NCBI GenBank assembly: GCA_913062835.1
Contig: CAJXXD010000070.1
Coordinates: 1-5,791, forward strand
Direction: 5' to 3'
DNA: 5,791 bases
Source of the DNA: an uncultured Gammaproteobacteria bacterium
GTDB taxonomy: Bacteria > Pseudomonadota > Gammaproteobacteria > Pseudomonadales > Litorivicinaceae
The notes under the pieces were generated by a model, which was not told where the DNA came from, searched no databases, and saw only the letters and a program-made list of their open reading frames with translations. Numbering within the stretch: position 1 is the first letter of the stretch; each line of letters opens with the position of its first letter. Below, piece by piece: positions 1 through 4,285 of the stretch. The translations under genes and the position numbers were made by a program.

Positions 1-199
1 CGCTGTTGCCGGGTGCTTCGATTGCATAGGTGACAAATCGCTCCCCGTTGGTGACGTTCCAGACATGCAATTGCTCATAGGGCATCATTCCACTGGCATC
101 CAACAGGACCTTATCAATCGCGCAGGAACCAATGTAATCGAGTTCAGCAGCTGTCGTGGTGACTCGGTGTAACTTTCCGGTGAGGACTGTGCGTAGCAT
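1..199 (-). CDS. panD: Aspartate 1-decarboxylase, N-terminal part (runs off left edge)
   Basis: PanD decarboxylates L-aspartate to beta-alanine, a precursor of pantothenate and coenzyme A, in the cytoplasm. The 66 visible codons begin [13 protein letters not shown] and contain YIGSCAID, where G24-S25 is the self-cleavage site that yields the pyruvoyl cofactor. They continue with [19 protein letters not shown], which is typical PanD. Family length is about 126 residues, so roughly half is missing at the window edge. The start is the ATG at 199-197, with AGGAG at 210-206 six bases upstream. A second ATG at 203-201 is out of frame and too close to the Shine-Dalgarno. The gene diverges from the UPF0235 gene across a 57-bp gap. 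No maturation factor gene (panZ/panM) is visible. Identification is firm. Confidence 0.96.
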   Translation of the reverse strand, partial: MLRTVLTGKLHRVTTTAAELDYIGSCAIDKVLLDASGMMPYEQLHVWNVTNGERFVTYAIEAPGNS

Positions 200-201
200 C
201 C

Positions 202-253
202 ATGACTCCTATAACGGGGCGCGTAGAATACTCAAGAAAGAGAGGGGATCCAA
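202..253. promoter_or_regulatory. Candidate divergent promoters between panD and the UPF0235 gene
   Basis: Plus strand: ATGACT (202-207), 16 bp, TAGAAT (224-229), reading toward the UPF0235 gene. Minus strand: TTGGAT (253-248), 17 bp, TATTCT (230-225), reading toward panD. The two -10 boxes lie on top of each other. Only hexamer resemblance to sigma-70 promoters supports this, and each -35 matches poorly to moderately. Confidence 0.35.
206..210 (-). promoter_or_regulatory. Ribosome binding site deciding the panD start
   Basis: AGGAG on the minus strand lies six bases before ATG 199-197. It supports that ATG over the overlapping out-of-frame ATG at 203-201, which would sit only two bases away. 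Confidence 0.75.
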
Positions 254-256
254 TCG

Positions 257-580
257 GTGCAGCATTCAAATTGGTCGCAAGTGACTCCCGAAGGTGTATT
301 GCTCCACTTGTGGATCAAAAGTGGAGCGAAACACTCGGCGATTGCCGGTGAGCACGGTGGACGACTCAAGGTGGCGGTAGGCGCACCGGCGATCGACAGC
401 CGTGCCAATCAATGCCTCGTTCATTTCATAGCAGATGTGTGTGGCCTCGCAAAGAGCCAAGTCGTCTTGGTCAGCGGGCTTAAGTCAAAGCAAAAGACCG
501 TGCTGGTTTGCACCGAGCAGCCGATGGCGATACTCAGTGCAATTCAGGCCCGTTTTAGTCCGACATTAACGCTTGAATGA
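257..580 (+). CDS. UPF0235/DUF167 family protein (YggU-like)
   Basis: This is a 107-residue conserved protein of the UPF0235/DUF167 family (E. coli YggU), a small alpha/beta fold with no established biochemical role. The family signature is visible: a strand LHLWIKSGAK (16-25), then LKVAVGAPAIDSRAN (37-51), which matches the usual pattern V-APP-DG-AN, then SQVVLVSGLKSKQKTVLV (67-84), matching the S-V-I-G-S-K-V pattern. The start is GTG 257 with GAGGGG at 242-247 nine bases upstream; no ATG lies near the N-terminus. In many proteobacteria this family sits beside yggT or proC, but here it stands between panD and the speDE operon. Its last 26 bp overlap the end of speE on the other strand. Family call is firm; function is unknown. 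Confidence 0.9.
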   Translation: MQHSNWSQVTPEGVLLHLWIKSGAKHSAIAGEHGGRLKVAVGAPAIDSRANQCLVHFIADVCGLAKSQVVLVSGLKSKQKTVLVCTEQPMAILSAIQARFSPTLTLE

Positions 581-1394
581 ATTTAGGTAGTCCAAATGCG
601 CCTAGATGCGCCTCGGGTGTGTAGTACCGAAGATTCGTCAGGCTATTCGCTCTGGACTCAAGTGAGCTGATCGAAGGCAAATCCAATTTGGCTTTGGATG
701 CAAACCCCATTGCCATGGAGCCGCCAGCATAGGTTGGTACCGGCGTCAGGTAAAAACGTCGCGTGGCGAACACGCCTGCCCAGCGGCGATAGGTTGCTGT
801 GACTTCATCGCCTTGCATGAAGGGAACGCCGTTTTGTGTGACCAAAATTCCCTGATCCGTGAGACTCCGAGCGCATCCGGAGTAGTAGGGTGAGGCAAAC
901 AAGACTTCCCCTGGGCCAATCGGGTCAGTTGAGTCGGTGATGATGACGTCGTATGCGGTCTGATTGTTCTCGATGAACTCTGCGCCATCGGTAATCACTA
1001 AGCTCAATCTTGGATCGTCGAATGCACCTTGAGAATGATTTGGAAAGTACTGAACGCACAAATCCACGACGCTCTGGTCAATTTCCACTTGGGTGACGGT
1101 TTCCACAGAGGGATGTTTCAAGACTTCGCGAAGGATACCCCCGTCGCCACCCCCAATAATTAACACGCGGGTGGGATTAGGGTGGGAGAGCATGGGTACG
1201 TGGACCATCATTTCGTGATAGACAAACTCATCTCGCTCTGTGGTCTGGATCACGCCGTCTAGCGCCATCACGCGTCCAAACCGGGCGTTTTCAAAAATCA
1301 CAAGATCTTGATGACCGGTATGGGTCTCAAATAGCACACGCTCCTGAGTGAAGTTTTGTCCCCACTCAGGGTAGAGCGTTTCCTGATAGCGCAT
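555..1394 (-). CDS. speE: Spermidine synthase (putrescine aminopropyltransferase)
   Basis: SpeE transfers the aminopropyl group of decarboxylated S-adenosylmethionine to putrescine, giving spermidine and 5'-methylthioadenosine, in the cytoplasm. The 279 residues are close to the usual length. The N-terminal beta domain (about 1-65) carries ALDGVIQTTERDEFVYHEMM (44-63), which is strongly conserved. The Rossmann-like domain has the nucleotide-binding GGGDGG (81-86), E104/D106 after strand 2, ITDGAEF (134-140) and TDSTDPIGP (153-161). D154 and D157 there are the expected catalytic and amine-binding acids. YYTPEAHLGAFGLPKF near the C-terminus is also typical. The ATG shares its A with the speD stop codon (TGATG), and I see no good separate Shine-Dalgarno, so translation is probably coupled to speD. 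The end overlaps the UPF0235 gene by 26 bp. Confidence 0.96.
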   Translation of the reverse strand: MRYQETLYPEWGQNFTQERVLFETHTGHQDLVIFENARFGRVMALDGVIQTTERDEFVYHEMMVHVPMLSHPNPTRVLIIGGGDGGILREVLKHPSVETVTQVEIDQSVVDLCVQYFPNHSQGAFDDPRLSLVITDGAEFIENNQTAYDVIITDSTDPIGPGEVLFASPYYSGCARSLTDQGILVTQNGVPFMQGDEVTATYRRWAGVFATRRFYLTPVPTYAGGSMAMGFASKAKLDLPSISSLESRANSLTNLRYYTPEAHLGAFGLPKFIQALMSD

Positions 1395-1840
1395 CAGCGG
1401 ATACGTCCGCGACGTTCTTCGGTGACTTCAGATCGCCCGGGACGGAAATAGCGGCTGAGAATCTCGACCGCACGGTGGGGGTTCGAATCCCCGCACATAA
1501 AGACGTCAAAGGCGGCGTAGTCTTTCTCGGGCCAGGTGTGGACTGAAATGTGCGACTCAGCCAAAACAGCGACACCACTGATCCCGCCATTCGGGGTGAA
1601 GTGATGCAAGTGGATGTGCAATAGGGTCGCCTGGCACTCTTCGACACAGGTGCGCAGAGCCAGTTCCATCCGCTCGAGGCAGTCGAGGTCTTTGGCGTCC
1701 CATAAATCAATGATTAGATGCGTCCCGGCAAAGATTTCGCCGTCGCGATGAATGAAGTGATCGAGTGATTGATCCCGATCTTCGATTTGGTCGTGTTGTG
1801 GCCAATTTTCTGTGGCAACGGCAGACAGCAAAGTGCTCAA
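1394..1840 (-). CDS. speD: S-adenosylmethionine decarboxylase proenzyme (prokaryotic short type)
   Basis: SpeD decarboxylates S-adenosylmethionine to supply the aminopropyl donor for SpeE. It is a pyruvoyl enzyme made by self-cleavage of a proenzyme. At 148 residues it is the short Thermotoga-like class, not the roughly 260-residue E. coli type. Core motifs: GTHLIIDLW (39-47), LLHIHLHHFTPNGGISGVAV (73-92), and LAESHISVHTWPE (93-105) with the cleavage site E95-S96, S96 becoming the pyruvoyl group. H101 and C116 (in FMCGDSNPH) match the processing histidine and catalytic cysteine of the family. The first 33 residues are charged and outside the core. The start is TTG 1840, the only plausible initiator after an in-frame stop at 1864-1862. 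AGGGGG (1857-1852) stands 11 bases upstream, a long spacing. The gene leads the speD-speE operon, which is probably controlled through the leader described separately. Confidence 0.94.
   Translation of the reverse strand: MSTLLSAVATENWPQHDQIEDRDQSLDHFIHRDGEIFAGTHLIIDLWDAKDLDCLERMELALRTCVEECQATLLHIHLHHFTPNGGISGVAVLAESHISVHTWPEKDYAAFDVFMCGDSNPHRAVEILSRYFRPGRSEVTEERRGRIR
1397..1410 (-). promoter_or_regulatory. Hairpin abutting the speD stop / speE start
   Basis: On the minus-strand RNA, GCGGA (1410-1406) and UCCGC (1401-1397) form a perfect 5-bp stem with a CGUA loop. The stem ends directly before the UGA of the UGAUG junction, in the place where a speE ribosome binding site would lie. A ribosome finishing speD would open it, which fits coupled translation of speE. 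The stem is seen in the sequence; the role is inferred, and the stem also encodes the speD C-terminus. Confidence 0.4.
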
Positions 1841-1912
1841 TTCAGGTGATACCCCCTGGATCTAATGAGTTGTATGTCGATTGCGATACACAGCTCATGC
1901 GGGGTATCGCGC
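1841..1912 (-). promoter_or_regulatory. speD leader RNA with two mutually exclusive folds; candidate translational switch
   Basis: Read as minus-strand RNA, GCGAUAC (1910-1904) can pair with GUAUCGC (1889-1883), giving a 7-bp hairpin that leaves the speD Shine-Dalgarno (AGGGGG, 1857-1852) free. Alternatively GAUACCCC (1908-1901) pairs with GGGGUAUC (1855-1848), an 8-bp helix that buries the Shine-Dalgarno. The second fold allows nested helices AUGAG (1898-1894) with CUCAU (1869-1865), and UGUAU (1890-1886) with AUACA (1875-1871). Both folds use bases 1908-1904, so they exclude each other. This is the layout of a translational riboswitch or attenuator. No known class was recognised and the ligand, if any, is unknown; S-adenosylmethionine or a polyamine would suit the operon. 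Confidence 0.5.
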
Positions 1913-1921
1913 TAGTAAAAG

Positions 1922-1927
1922 AGCATA
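1922..1927 (-). promoter_or_regulatory. Possible -10 element of the speD promoter
   Basis: TATGCT (1927-1922) matches four of six bases of the sigma-70 -10 consensus. It would place the transcript start near 1915, just before the first stem of the speD leader. No convincing -35 lies at the right distance. A TTGACT at 1968-1963 is too far for this box and has no good -10 of its own. Confidence 0.25.
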
Positions 1928-1962
1928 AAACCTCTGTAATCAGCTCAGATGGCGGGAAGTGT

Positions 1963-1976
1963 AGTCAATTTTGACT
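1963..1976. repeat. Short inverted repeat (possible operator) upstream of the speD leader
   Basis: AGTCAA (1963-1968) and TTGACT (1971-1976) form a perfect 6-2-6 inverted repeat. It lies about 50 bp upstream of the likely speD transcript start and just after the 67-residue gene. The arms equal a -35-like TTGACT in both orientations. It could be an operator, but a repeat this short may arise by chance. Confidence 0.3.
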
Positions 1977-2011
1977 CAGGCGCAAGTAAAAAACTTGGAA
2001 AATCAACGACC

Positions 2012-2215
2012 CTAGTGCGAGTGTGTGAGCGAGAGGGCGACAAACCCGTCCAGGTCCCGTAATGATTTGAATTCAAGGCCGCCACGCCGGATCCCACATC
2101 CTTCTAAATCGAAATAAATCCAGCGGCGACCGGTTGGGACGCGTTGAACGATGCCTCTGATTTGACCACGACTGATGACCTTAAAGGACCGTTTGGCGAT
2201 GCGAGTTAATTCCAT
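2012..2215 (-). CDS. Small basic protein of unknown function (67 aa)
   Basis: I do not recognise this protein. The N-terminal half is rich in lysine and arginine (TRIAKRSFKVISRGQIRGIVQR, split here as residues 4-14 and 15-25). It is followed by PTGRRWIYFDLEG (27-39), a cysteine at 40, RRGGLEF (43-49) and a histidine-containing tail. No membrane segment or signal peptide is visible, so it is probably cytoplasmic, and the basic charge would allow nucleic-acid binding. The gene is believed real because GGAGGG (2225-2220) stands just upstream of ATG 2215 at good spacing and the reading frame is clean. It follows the CBU_0592-like membrane gene by 61 bp on the same strand and is likely cotranscribed. 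It ends 171 bp before speD. Its Shine-Dalgarno is inside a hairpin. Confidence 0.6.
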   Translation of the reverse strand: MELTRIAKRSFKVISRGQIRGIVQRVPTGRRWIYFDLEGCGIRRGGLEFKSLRDLDGFVALSLTHSH

Positions 2216-2217
2216 CT

Positions 2218-2245
2218 AACCCTCCATATTCACGATTTGGAGGTT
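2218..2245 (-). promoter_or_regulatory. Hairpin covering the ribosome binding site of the 67-aa gene
   Basis: In the minus-strand RNA, CCUCCA (2243-2238) pairs perfectly with UGGAGG (2226-2221), which is the Shine-Dalgarno of the downstream gene. With one bulged G (2220), the stem extends by AA (2245-2244) with UU (2219-2218). The loop is 11 bases. The fold would hold translation low unless opened by a ribosome, protein or other RNA. The pairing is seen; the effect is inferred. Confidence 0.45.
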
Positions 2246-2276
2246 ACCTTGAATGGTTTTTCTTGCAAAGCCTGAG

Positions 2277-2600
2277 TTATGCAGCTGCTTCGAGACGATT
2301 TGCGTCGGCTTTGTATTCAAGTGTTGACGCATCGACCAGAGTTTCTTGGCCGCGCTTCGCGTCACGCAACGCCTTGCGAGCTAAATAGGTTGCCCCGATG
2401 CCAATGAAAACGATATTCATAAGCGCAGATGGCCAAGCGTTGGAATAGCCGCTGGAGGTGGCAATTAAAATGCAGCTCAAAACAGAGATGCTGTGGAACG
2501 TATAGCCGGTCCCTGATATCCAGCCTTTCGTCAGGCACACGTAGGCAGCGAGATAGACCAATCCACCAAAATAGCCAATGCCCAACATGATCTGTTCCAC
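2277..2600 (-). CDS. CBU_0592-like small membrane protein
   Basis: The protein resembles the CBU_0592-like family of small membrane proteins, whose function is unknown. Three hydrophobic segments can be seen: GIGYFGGLVYLAAYVCL (7-23), ISVLSCILIATSS (38-50) and ALMNIVFIGIGATYLA (59-74). A charged, presumably cytoplasmic tail of about 30 residues follows (RKALRDAKRG onward). The pattern IGY-GG-YL-AY near the first helix is the family's hallmark. The start chosen is GTG 2600 (107 residues), because AGAGGTGA (2616-2609), a very strong Shine-Dalgarno, lies eight bases upstream. ATG 2588 (103 residues) is the alternative and has a weak site. An upstream ATG at 2690 would add 30 unconserved residues and lies ahead of the likely promoter. 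The 67-residue gene follows it. Confidence 0.72.
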   Translation of the reverse strand: MEQIMLGIGYFGGLVYLAAYVCLTKGWISGTGYTFHSISVLSCILIATSSGYSNAWPSALMNIVFIGIGATYLARKALRDAKRGQETLVDASTLEYKADANRLEAAA

Positions 2601-2608
2601 TGCCTGAG

Positions 2609-2616
2609 TCACCTCT
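2609..2616 (-). promoter_or_regulatory. Strong ribosome binding site deciding the CBU_0592-like start
   Basis: AGAGGTGA on the minus strand contains GAGGTGA, seven bases complementary to the 16S rRNA 3' end. It stands eight bases before GTG 2600 and so supports GTG over the ATG at 2588 or 2690. Confidence 0.6.
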
Positions 2617-2638
2617 GATTGAATGAATGAAGCCGCGC

Positions 2639-2666
2639 ATTCTAGGGAGTTATAGTGGAACTGCAA
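2639..2666 (-). promoter_or_regulatory. Candidate promoter of the CBU_0592-like gene
   Basis: TAGAAT (2644-2639) matches five of six -10 bases. TTGCAG (2666-2661) is a weak -35 at 16 bp. The transcript would start near 2632, about 30 bases before GTG 2600, and would include its Shine-Dalgarno. Confidence 0.35.
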
Positions 2667-2871
2667 GCAAAAAAAGAAGCGTAAAAACATCGGGTTACGA
2701 CGTTTATTTGCGGGAATAAATATTCGCCCCCGAAAGGTTTTTGCGGTTCGATGTAGGAATGAGTGGCTGTAAGGCTAAAGTAGGGGCTCGCGAAGTCGTT
2801 CGTTGGCGAAAGATCGTGGGTGGATTGGGTCAAAAAGCCAGTTCAAAGTCTGTTGGGAGCAAAGTGAAAAA
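2667..2871. other. Gap upstream of the CPXCG gene with no gene seen
   Basis: Between the CBU_0592-like promoter region and the CPXCG gene, both strands hold open frames, but none has a recognisable product or a good ribosome binding site. A small inverted repeat, GAATA (2714-2718) with TATTC (2721-2725), is present. It is too short and AT-rich to call. No clear promoter for the CPXCG gene was found. Confidence 0.4.
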
Positions 2872-3060
2872 ATGTATCGTACAGAGACAATTTCTTGCCC
2901 GTACTGTGGAGAATTGCAAGATACAGATATCGATGGGTCAGGCGGTGATCAATCCTACTGGCAAGATTGCCAGGTGTGTTGTGCACCTATTTTGTTTGAA
3001 TTAACCGTCAGCCCATTCACAGGCGAGTTTGCGGTGTACGTAAAGCGAGATGACGACTAA
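2872..3060 (+). CDS. CPXCG-motif cysteine-rich zinc-ribbon protein
   Basis: This is a 62-residue protein of the family of small cysteine-rich CPXCG proteins found across Gammaproteobacteria; its role is not established. CPYCG (9-13) and CQVCC (33-37) give a likely four-cysteine zinc site (C9, C12, C33, C36), with an extra C37. The intervening GGDQSYWQDC (24-33) matches the family's typical GDQSY-DC stretch. The C-terminus is a beta-rich segment ending in an acidic KRDDD tail. The frame is open from 2803, but the family begins about eight residues before the first CPXC, so ATG 2872 is chosen. Its ribosome binding site is mediocre: GGGAG at 2855-2859, 12 bases away. The gene ends five bases before the convergent YbaK-like gene. 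Confidence 0.88.
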   Translation: MYRTETISCPYCGELQDTDIDGSGGDQSYWQDCQVCCAPILFELTVSPFTGEFAVYVKRDDD

Positions 3061-3065
3061 AGCCC

Positions 3066-3515
3066 TCAGGCCGCAAATACTCGCGACCAATGTGCGTAAT
3101 CGGTCAGAGATAACAAGTCATCTGGCGTAAGCGCCATCCATCCATGCGGTACGCCACCACGTACATACAGGCAAGGCGACTCCATACATGTCGGTGCAAT
3201 GTCGGTTGTCAGTAGGTGAGGAAGCCCAAATGGTGGAAGCCATGCGGCCTGATATCCGGTCAAAAGATAGGTCTGCATAGGTAAGGCTACGCGTTCGCCC
3301 GTACCGAGCGCCCATGCGTTTCGCCACGGATGCACGGCCAGTTTGGGTGCTTTACCCGGGGTCAGAATCAACTCGGTGGTAAGAATGTCTTGATCGTTAC
3401 AACCGAGCGCCACCGCGAGCTGGTCATCGGGTGCCTGCACTTCATATATTTTGGCGCTCGAGCCCACTCGATCTAAGAACTCGAGCAAGCCCAAGGGTGG
3501 GGTTAGTATTTTCAT
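3066..3515 (-). CDS. YbaK/ProX-type aminoacyl-tRNA deacylase homologue lacking the usual lysine
   Basis: The YbaK/EbsC/ProX family hydrolyses mischarged aminoacyl-tRNAs in trans. The 149 residues are about family length. The C-terminal half matches best by eye: LTGYQAAWLPPFGLP (85-99) against the family's TGY-GG-PPFG-P, then TTD (103-105), a glycine pair in VRGGVPH (118-124), and LTPDDLLSLT (129-138) against the usual LSPEDLLRLT. In the N-terminal half, VALGCNDQDILTTELIL (35-51) aligns with the family's ALG-PEQVFKTLVV, which puts T46 where the conserved lysine should be. The protein may therefore be a divergent subfamily or an inactive relative. ATG 3515 has AGGAA (3528-3524) eight bases upstream. 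It diverges from the LuxR-type gene across a repeat-rich gap and converges with the CPXCG gene. Family membership is probable, activity uncertain. Confidence 0.68.
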   Translation of the reverse strand: MKILTPPLGLLEFLDRVGSSAKIYEVQAPDDQLAVALGCNDQDILTTELILTPGKAPKLAVHPWRNAWALGTGERVALPMQTYLLTGYQAAWLPPFGLPHLLTTDIAPTCMESPCLYVRGGVPHGWMALTPDDLLSLTDYAHWSRVFAA

Positions 3516-3530
3516 AATTGTTTTTCCTAG

Positions 3531-3548
3531 TGTGCTGAGGATAGCACA
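3531..3548. repeat. Inverted repeat, candidate operator near the YbaK-like start
   Basis: TGTGCT (3531-3536) and AGCACA (3543-3548) are perfect 6-bp arms around GAGGAT. It lies 16 bp upstream of the YbaK-like gene. A TGTGCT on the minus strand (3548-3543) stands 17 bp after TTGAAC (3571-3566), a possible weak promoter for that gene, so a protein bound here could block it. Confidence 0.4.
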
Positions 3549-3560
3549 GCCCTGAGGATA
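3535..3560. repeat. Two direct copies of CTGAGGATA
   Basis: CTGAGGATA occurs at 3535-3543 and 3552-3560, 17 bp apart start to start. The first copy overlaps the inverted repeat at 3531-3548. Such paired 9-mers in a promoter gap suggest a protein-binding site, but no regulator was identified. Confidence 0.4.
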
Positions 3561-3571
3561 TTGATGTTCAA

Positions 3572-3591
3572 TTGGTGCACATATGCACCAA
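3572..3591. promoter_or_regulatory. 20-bp palindrome, candidate operator of the LuxR-type gene
   Basis: TTGGTGCA (3572-3579) and TGCACCAA (3584-3591) are perfect 8-bp arms around CATA. This is the strongest repeat in the gap, and a dimeric regulator site is the simplest reading. The adjacent LuxR-type protein is an obvious candidate (autoregulation), which is inferred only. The half-site GGTGCA recurs at 3664-3669, at the regulator's start codon. The arms are oriented opposite to an NtrC site, so NtrC is unlikely. Confidence 0.55.
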
Positions 3592-3633
3592 AGGTGTCAC
3601 ACAAAAAGGGCTCTCTTTAGGCAGAATTTCCCG

Positions 3634-3648
3634 CAATGCATGCCATTG
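3634..3648 (+). repeat. Inverted repeat just before the LuxR-type ribosome binding site
   Basis: CAATG (3634-3638) and CATTG (3644-3648) are perfect 5-bp arms around CATGC. They end two bases before AGGAG (3651-3655). It may be a small RNA hairpin in the leader or a DNA site; either is inferred. Confidence 0.3.
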
Positions 3649-3661
3649 AAAGGAGTCAAAC

Positions 3662-4285
3662 ATGGTGCATTTAGGCGTAATCAATTATGGCAGCTTAGGG
3701 CTGCCGAAGCATTTGCAGTCAACATCAGGTGTGTGTCTTCACCGACTATCACCCAGTGATCCCGTACCCCCAGGTATTTTGATTTTTGTTCATGTGATTG
3801 AGACGAGAGCCGTCACGCTCGATCAAGCAGTGCATCGTATTTTAAATGCCGAGAATGGCATGCATTGGGTGATTGATGAAATGCCGGATACTAATCGGGG
3901 GCAGTGGGCCCTGAAAGCCGGTGCGCAAGGTTATTCGTCTGCTCCTGTCACTCAGGCGGAATGGAGGTCGGCCTTGGCTGCGATGCAGCAGGGTCAGTAT
4001 TGGGCGTCACGGACTATTTTAAACCAATTGGTCCGAGATCTGGTGGACGAGCCGTCTGTGCCCTTATCGATTCGGTTGAGTTTATCGCCTAGAGAGCGCG
4101 AGGTAGCTGAATGTGTCGCCAGTGGTTACTCCAATAAACGAATTGCCCGGCAATTGGAGGTGACGGAGCGCACAGTGAAGGCACATCTGAGCAATATCTT
4201 TCAGAAAACGCCGGTTTCAGATCGTCTAGAGCTCGCGCTTCTGATGAAGGGTGAATTGCCTGAGCGGGTTCGCGTAAATCTCTAA
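3662..4285 (+). CDS. LuxR/NarL-type transcription regulator with a degenerate receiver-like domain
   Basis: This is a DNA-binding regulator of the NarL/FixJ layout. Residues 141-195 form a clear LuxR helix-turn-helix: LSPREREVAECVASGYSNKRIA followed by a recognition helix in VTERTVKAHLSNIFQK and then VSDRLELAL (each given only in part). Residues about 1-120 resemble a receiver domain in outline. GAQGY (87-91) corresponds to the usual GA-GYL, and QQGQYWAS (109-116) to the linker helix end. However, PPGILIFVHV (36-45), where a phosphorylated aspartate would sit, has V43/H44 instead, and the usual lysine after GAQGY is absent. The protein therefore probably does not take part in ordinary phosphorelay. 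ATG 3662 has AGGAG six bases upstream. It diverges from the YbaK-like gene, and its last 60 bp overlap the acyltransferase gene antisense. The regulatory target is unknown. Confidence 0.85.
   Translation: MVHLGVINYGSLGLPKHLQSTSGVCLHRLSPSDPVPPGILIFVHVIETRAVTLDQAVHRILNAENGMHWVIDEMPDTNRGQWALKAGAQGYSSAPVTQAEWRSALAAMQQGQYWASRTILNQLVRDLVDEPSVPLSIRLSLSPREREVAECVASGYSNKRIARQLEVTERTVKAHLSNIFQKTPVSDRLELALLMKGELPERVRVNL

Noticed and set aside
596..613. Tandem ATGCGCCT repeat
   Set aside because: It is inside speE and follows from the codons for a conserved EAHLGAF stretch, so it is probably coincidence.
746..988. 80-codon open frame on the minus strand
   Set aside because: It lies wholly inside speE in another frame and its low-complexity serine/threonine-rich translation resembles no protein.
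1366..1710. 114-codon open frame on the minus strand
   Set aside because: It is a shadow of speD in another frame, while the speD frame carries the complete conserved core.
1765..1974. 69-codon open frame on the plus strand across the speD leader
   Set aside because: It is antisense to the speD N-terminus and leader, has no good ribosome binding site and no recognisable product.
1983..1997. CAAGT / ACTTG hairpin around a run of A as a terminator
   Set aside because: The stem is only 5 bp and AT-rich, and the T run on the minus strand is in the loop and not after the stem.
2642..2833. 63-codon open frame on the minus strand upstream of the CBU_0592-like gene
   Set aside because: No ribosome binding site or recognisable family; it runs over the likely promoter of the membrane gene.
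2741..3004. 87-codon plus-strand frame overlapping the CPXCG gene
   Set aside because: It is the wrong frame over a gene with clear zinc-ribbon motifs.
3572..3591. NtrC or sigma-54 site
   Set aside because: The half-sites are in the opposite order from the NtrC consensus, and the GG to GC spacing is nine bases, not the ten a -24/-12 promoter needs.
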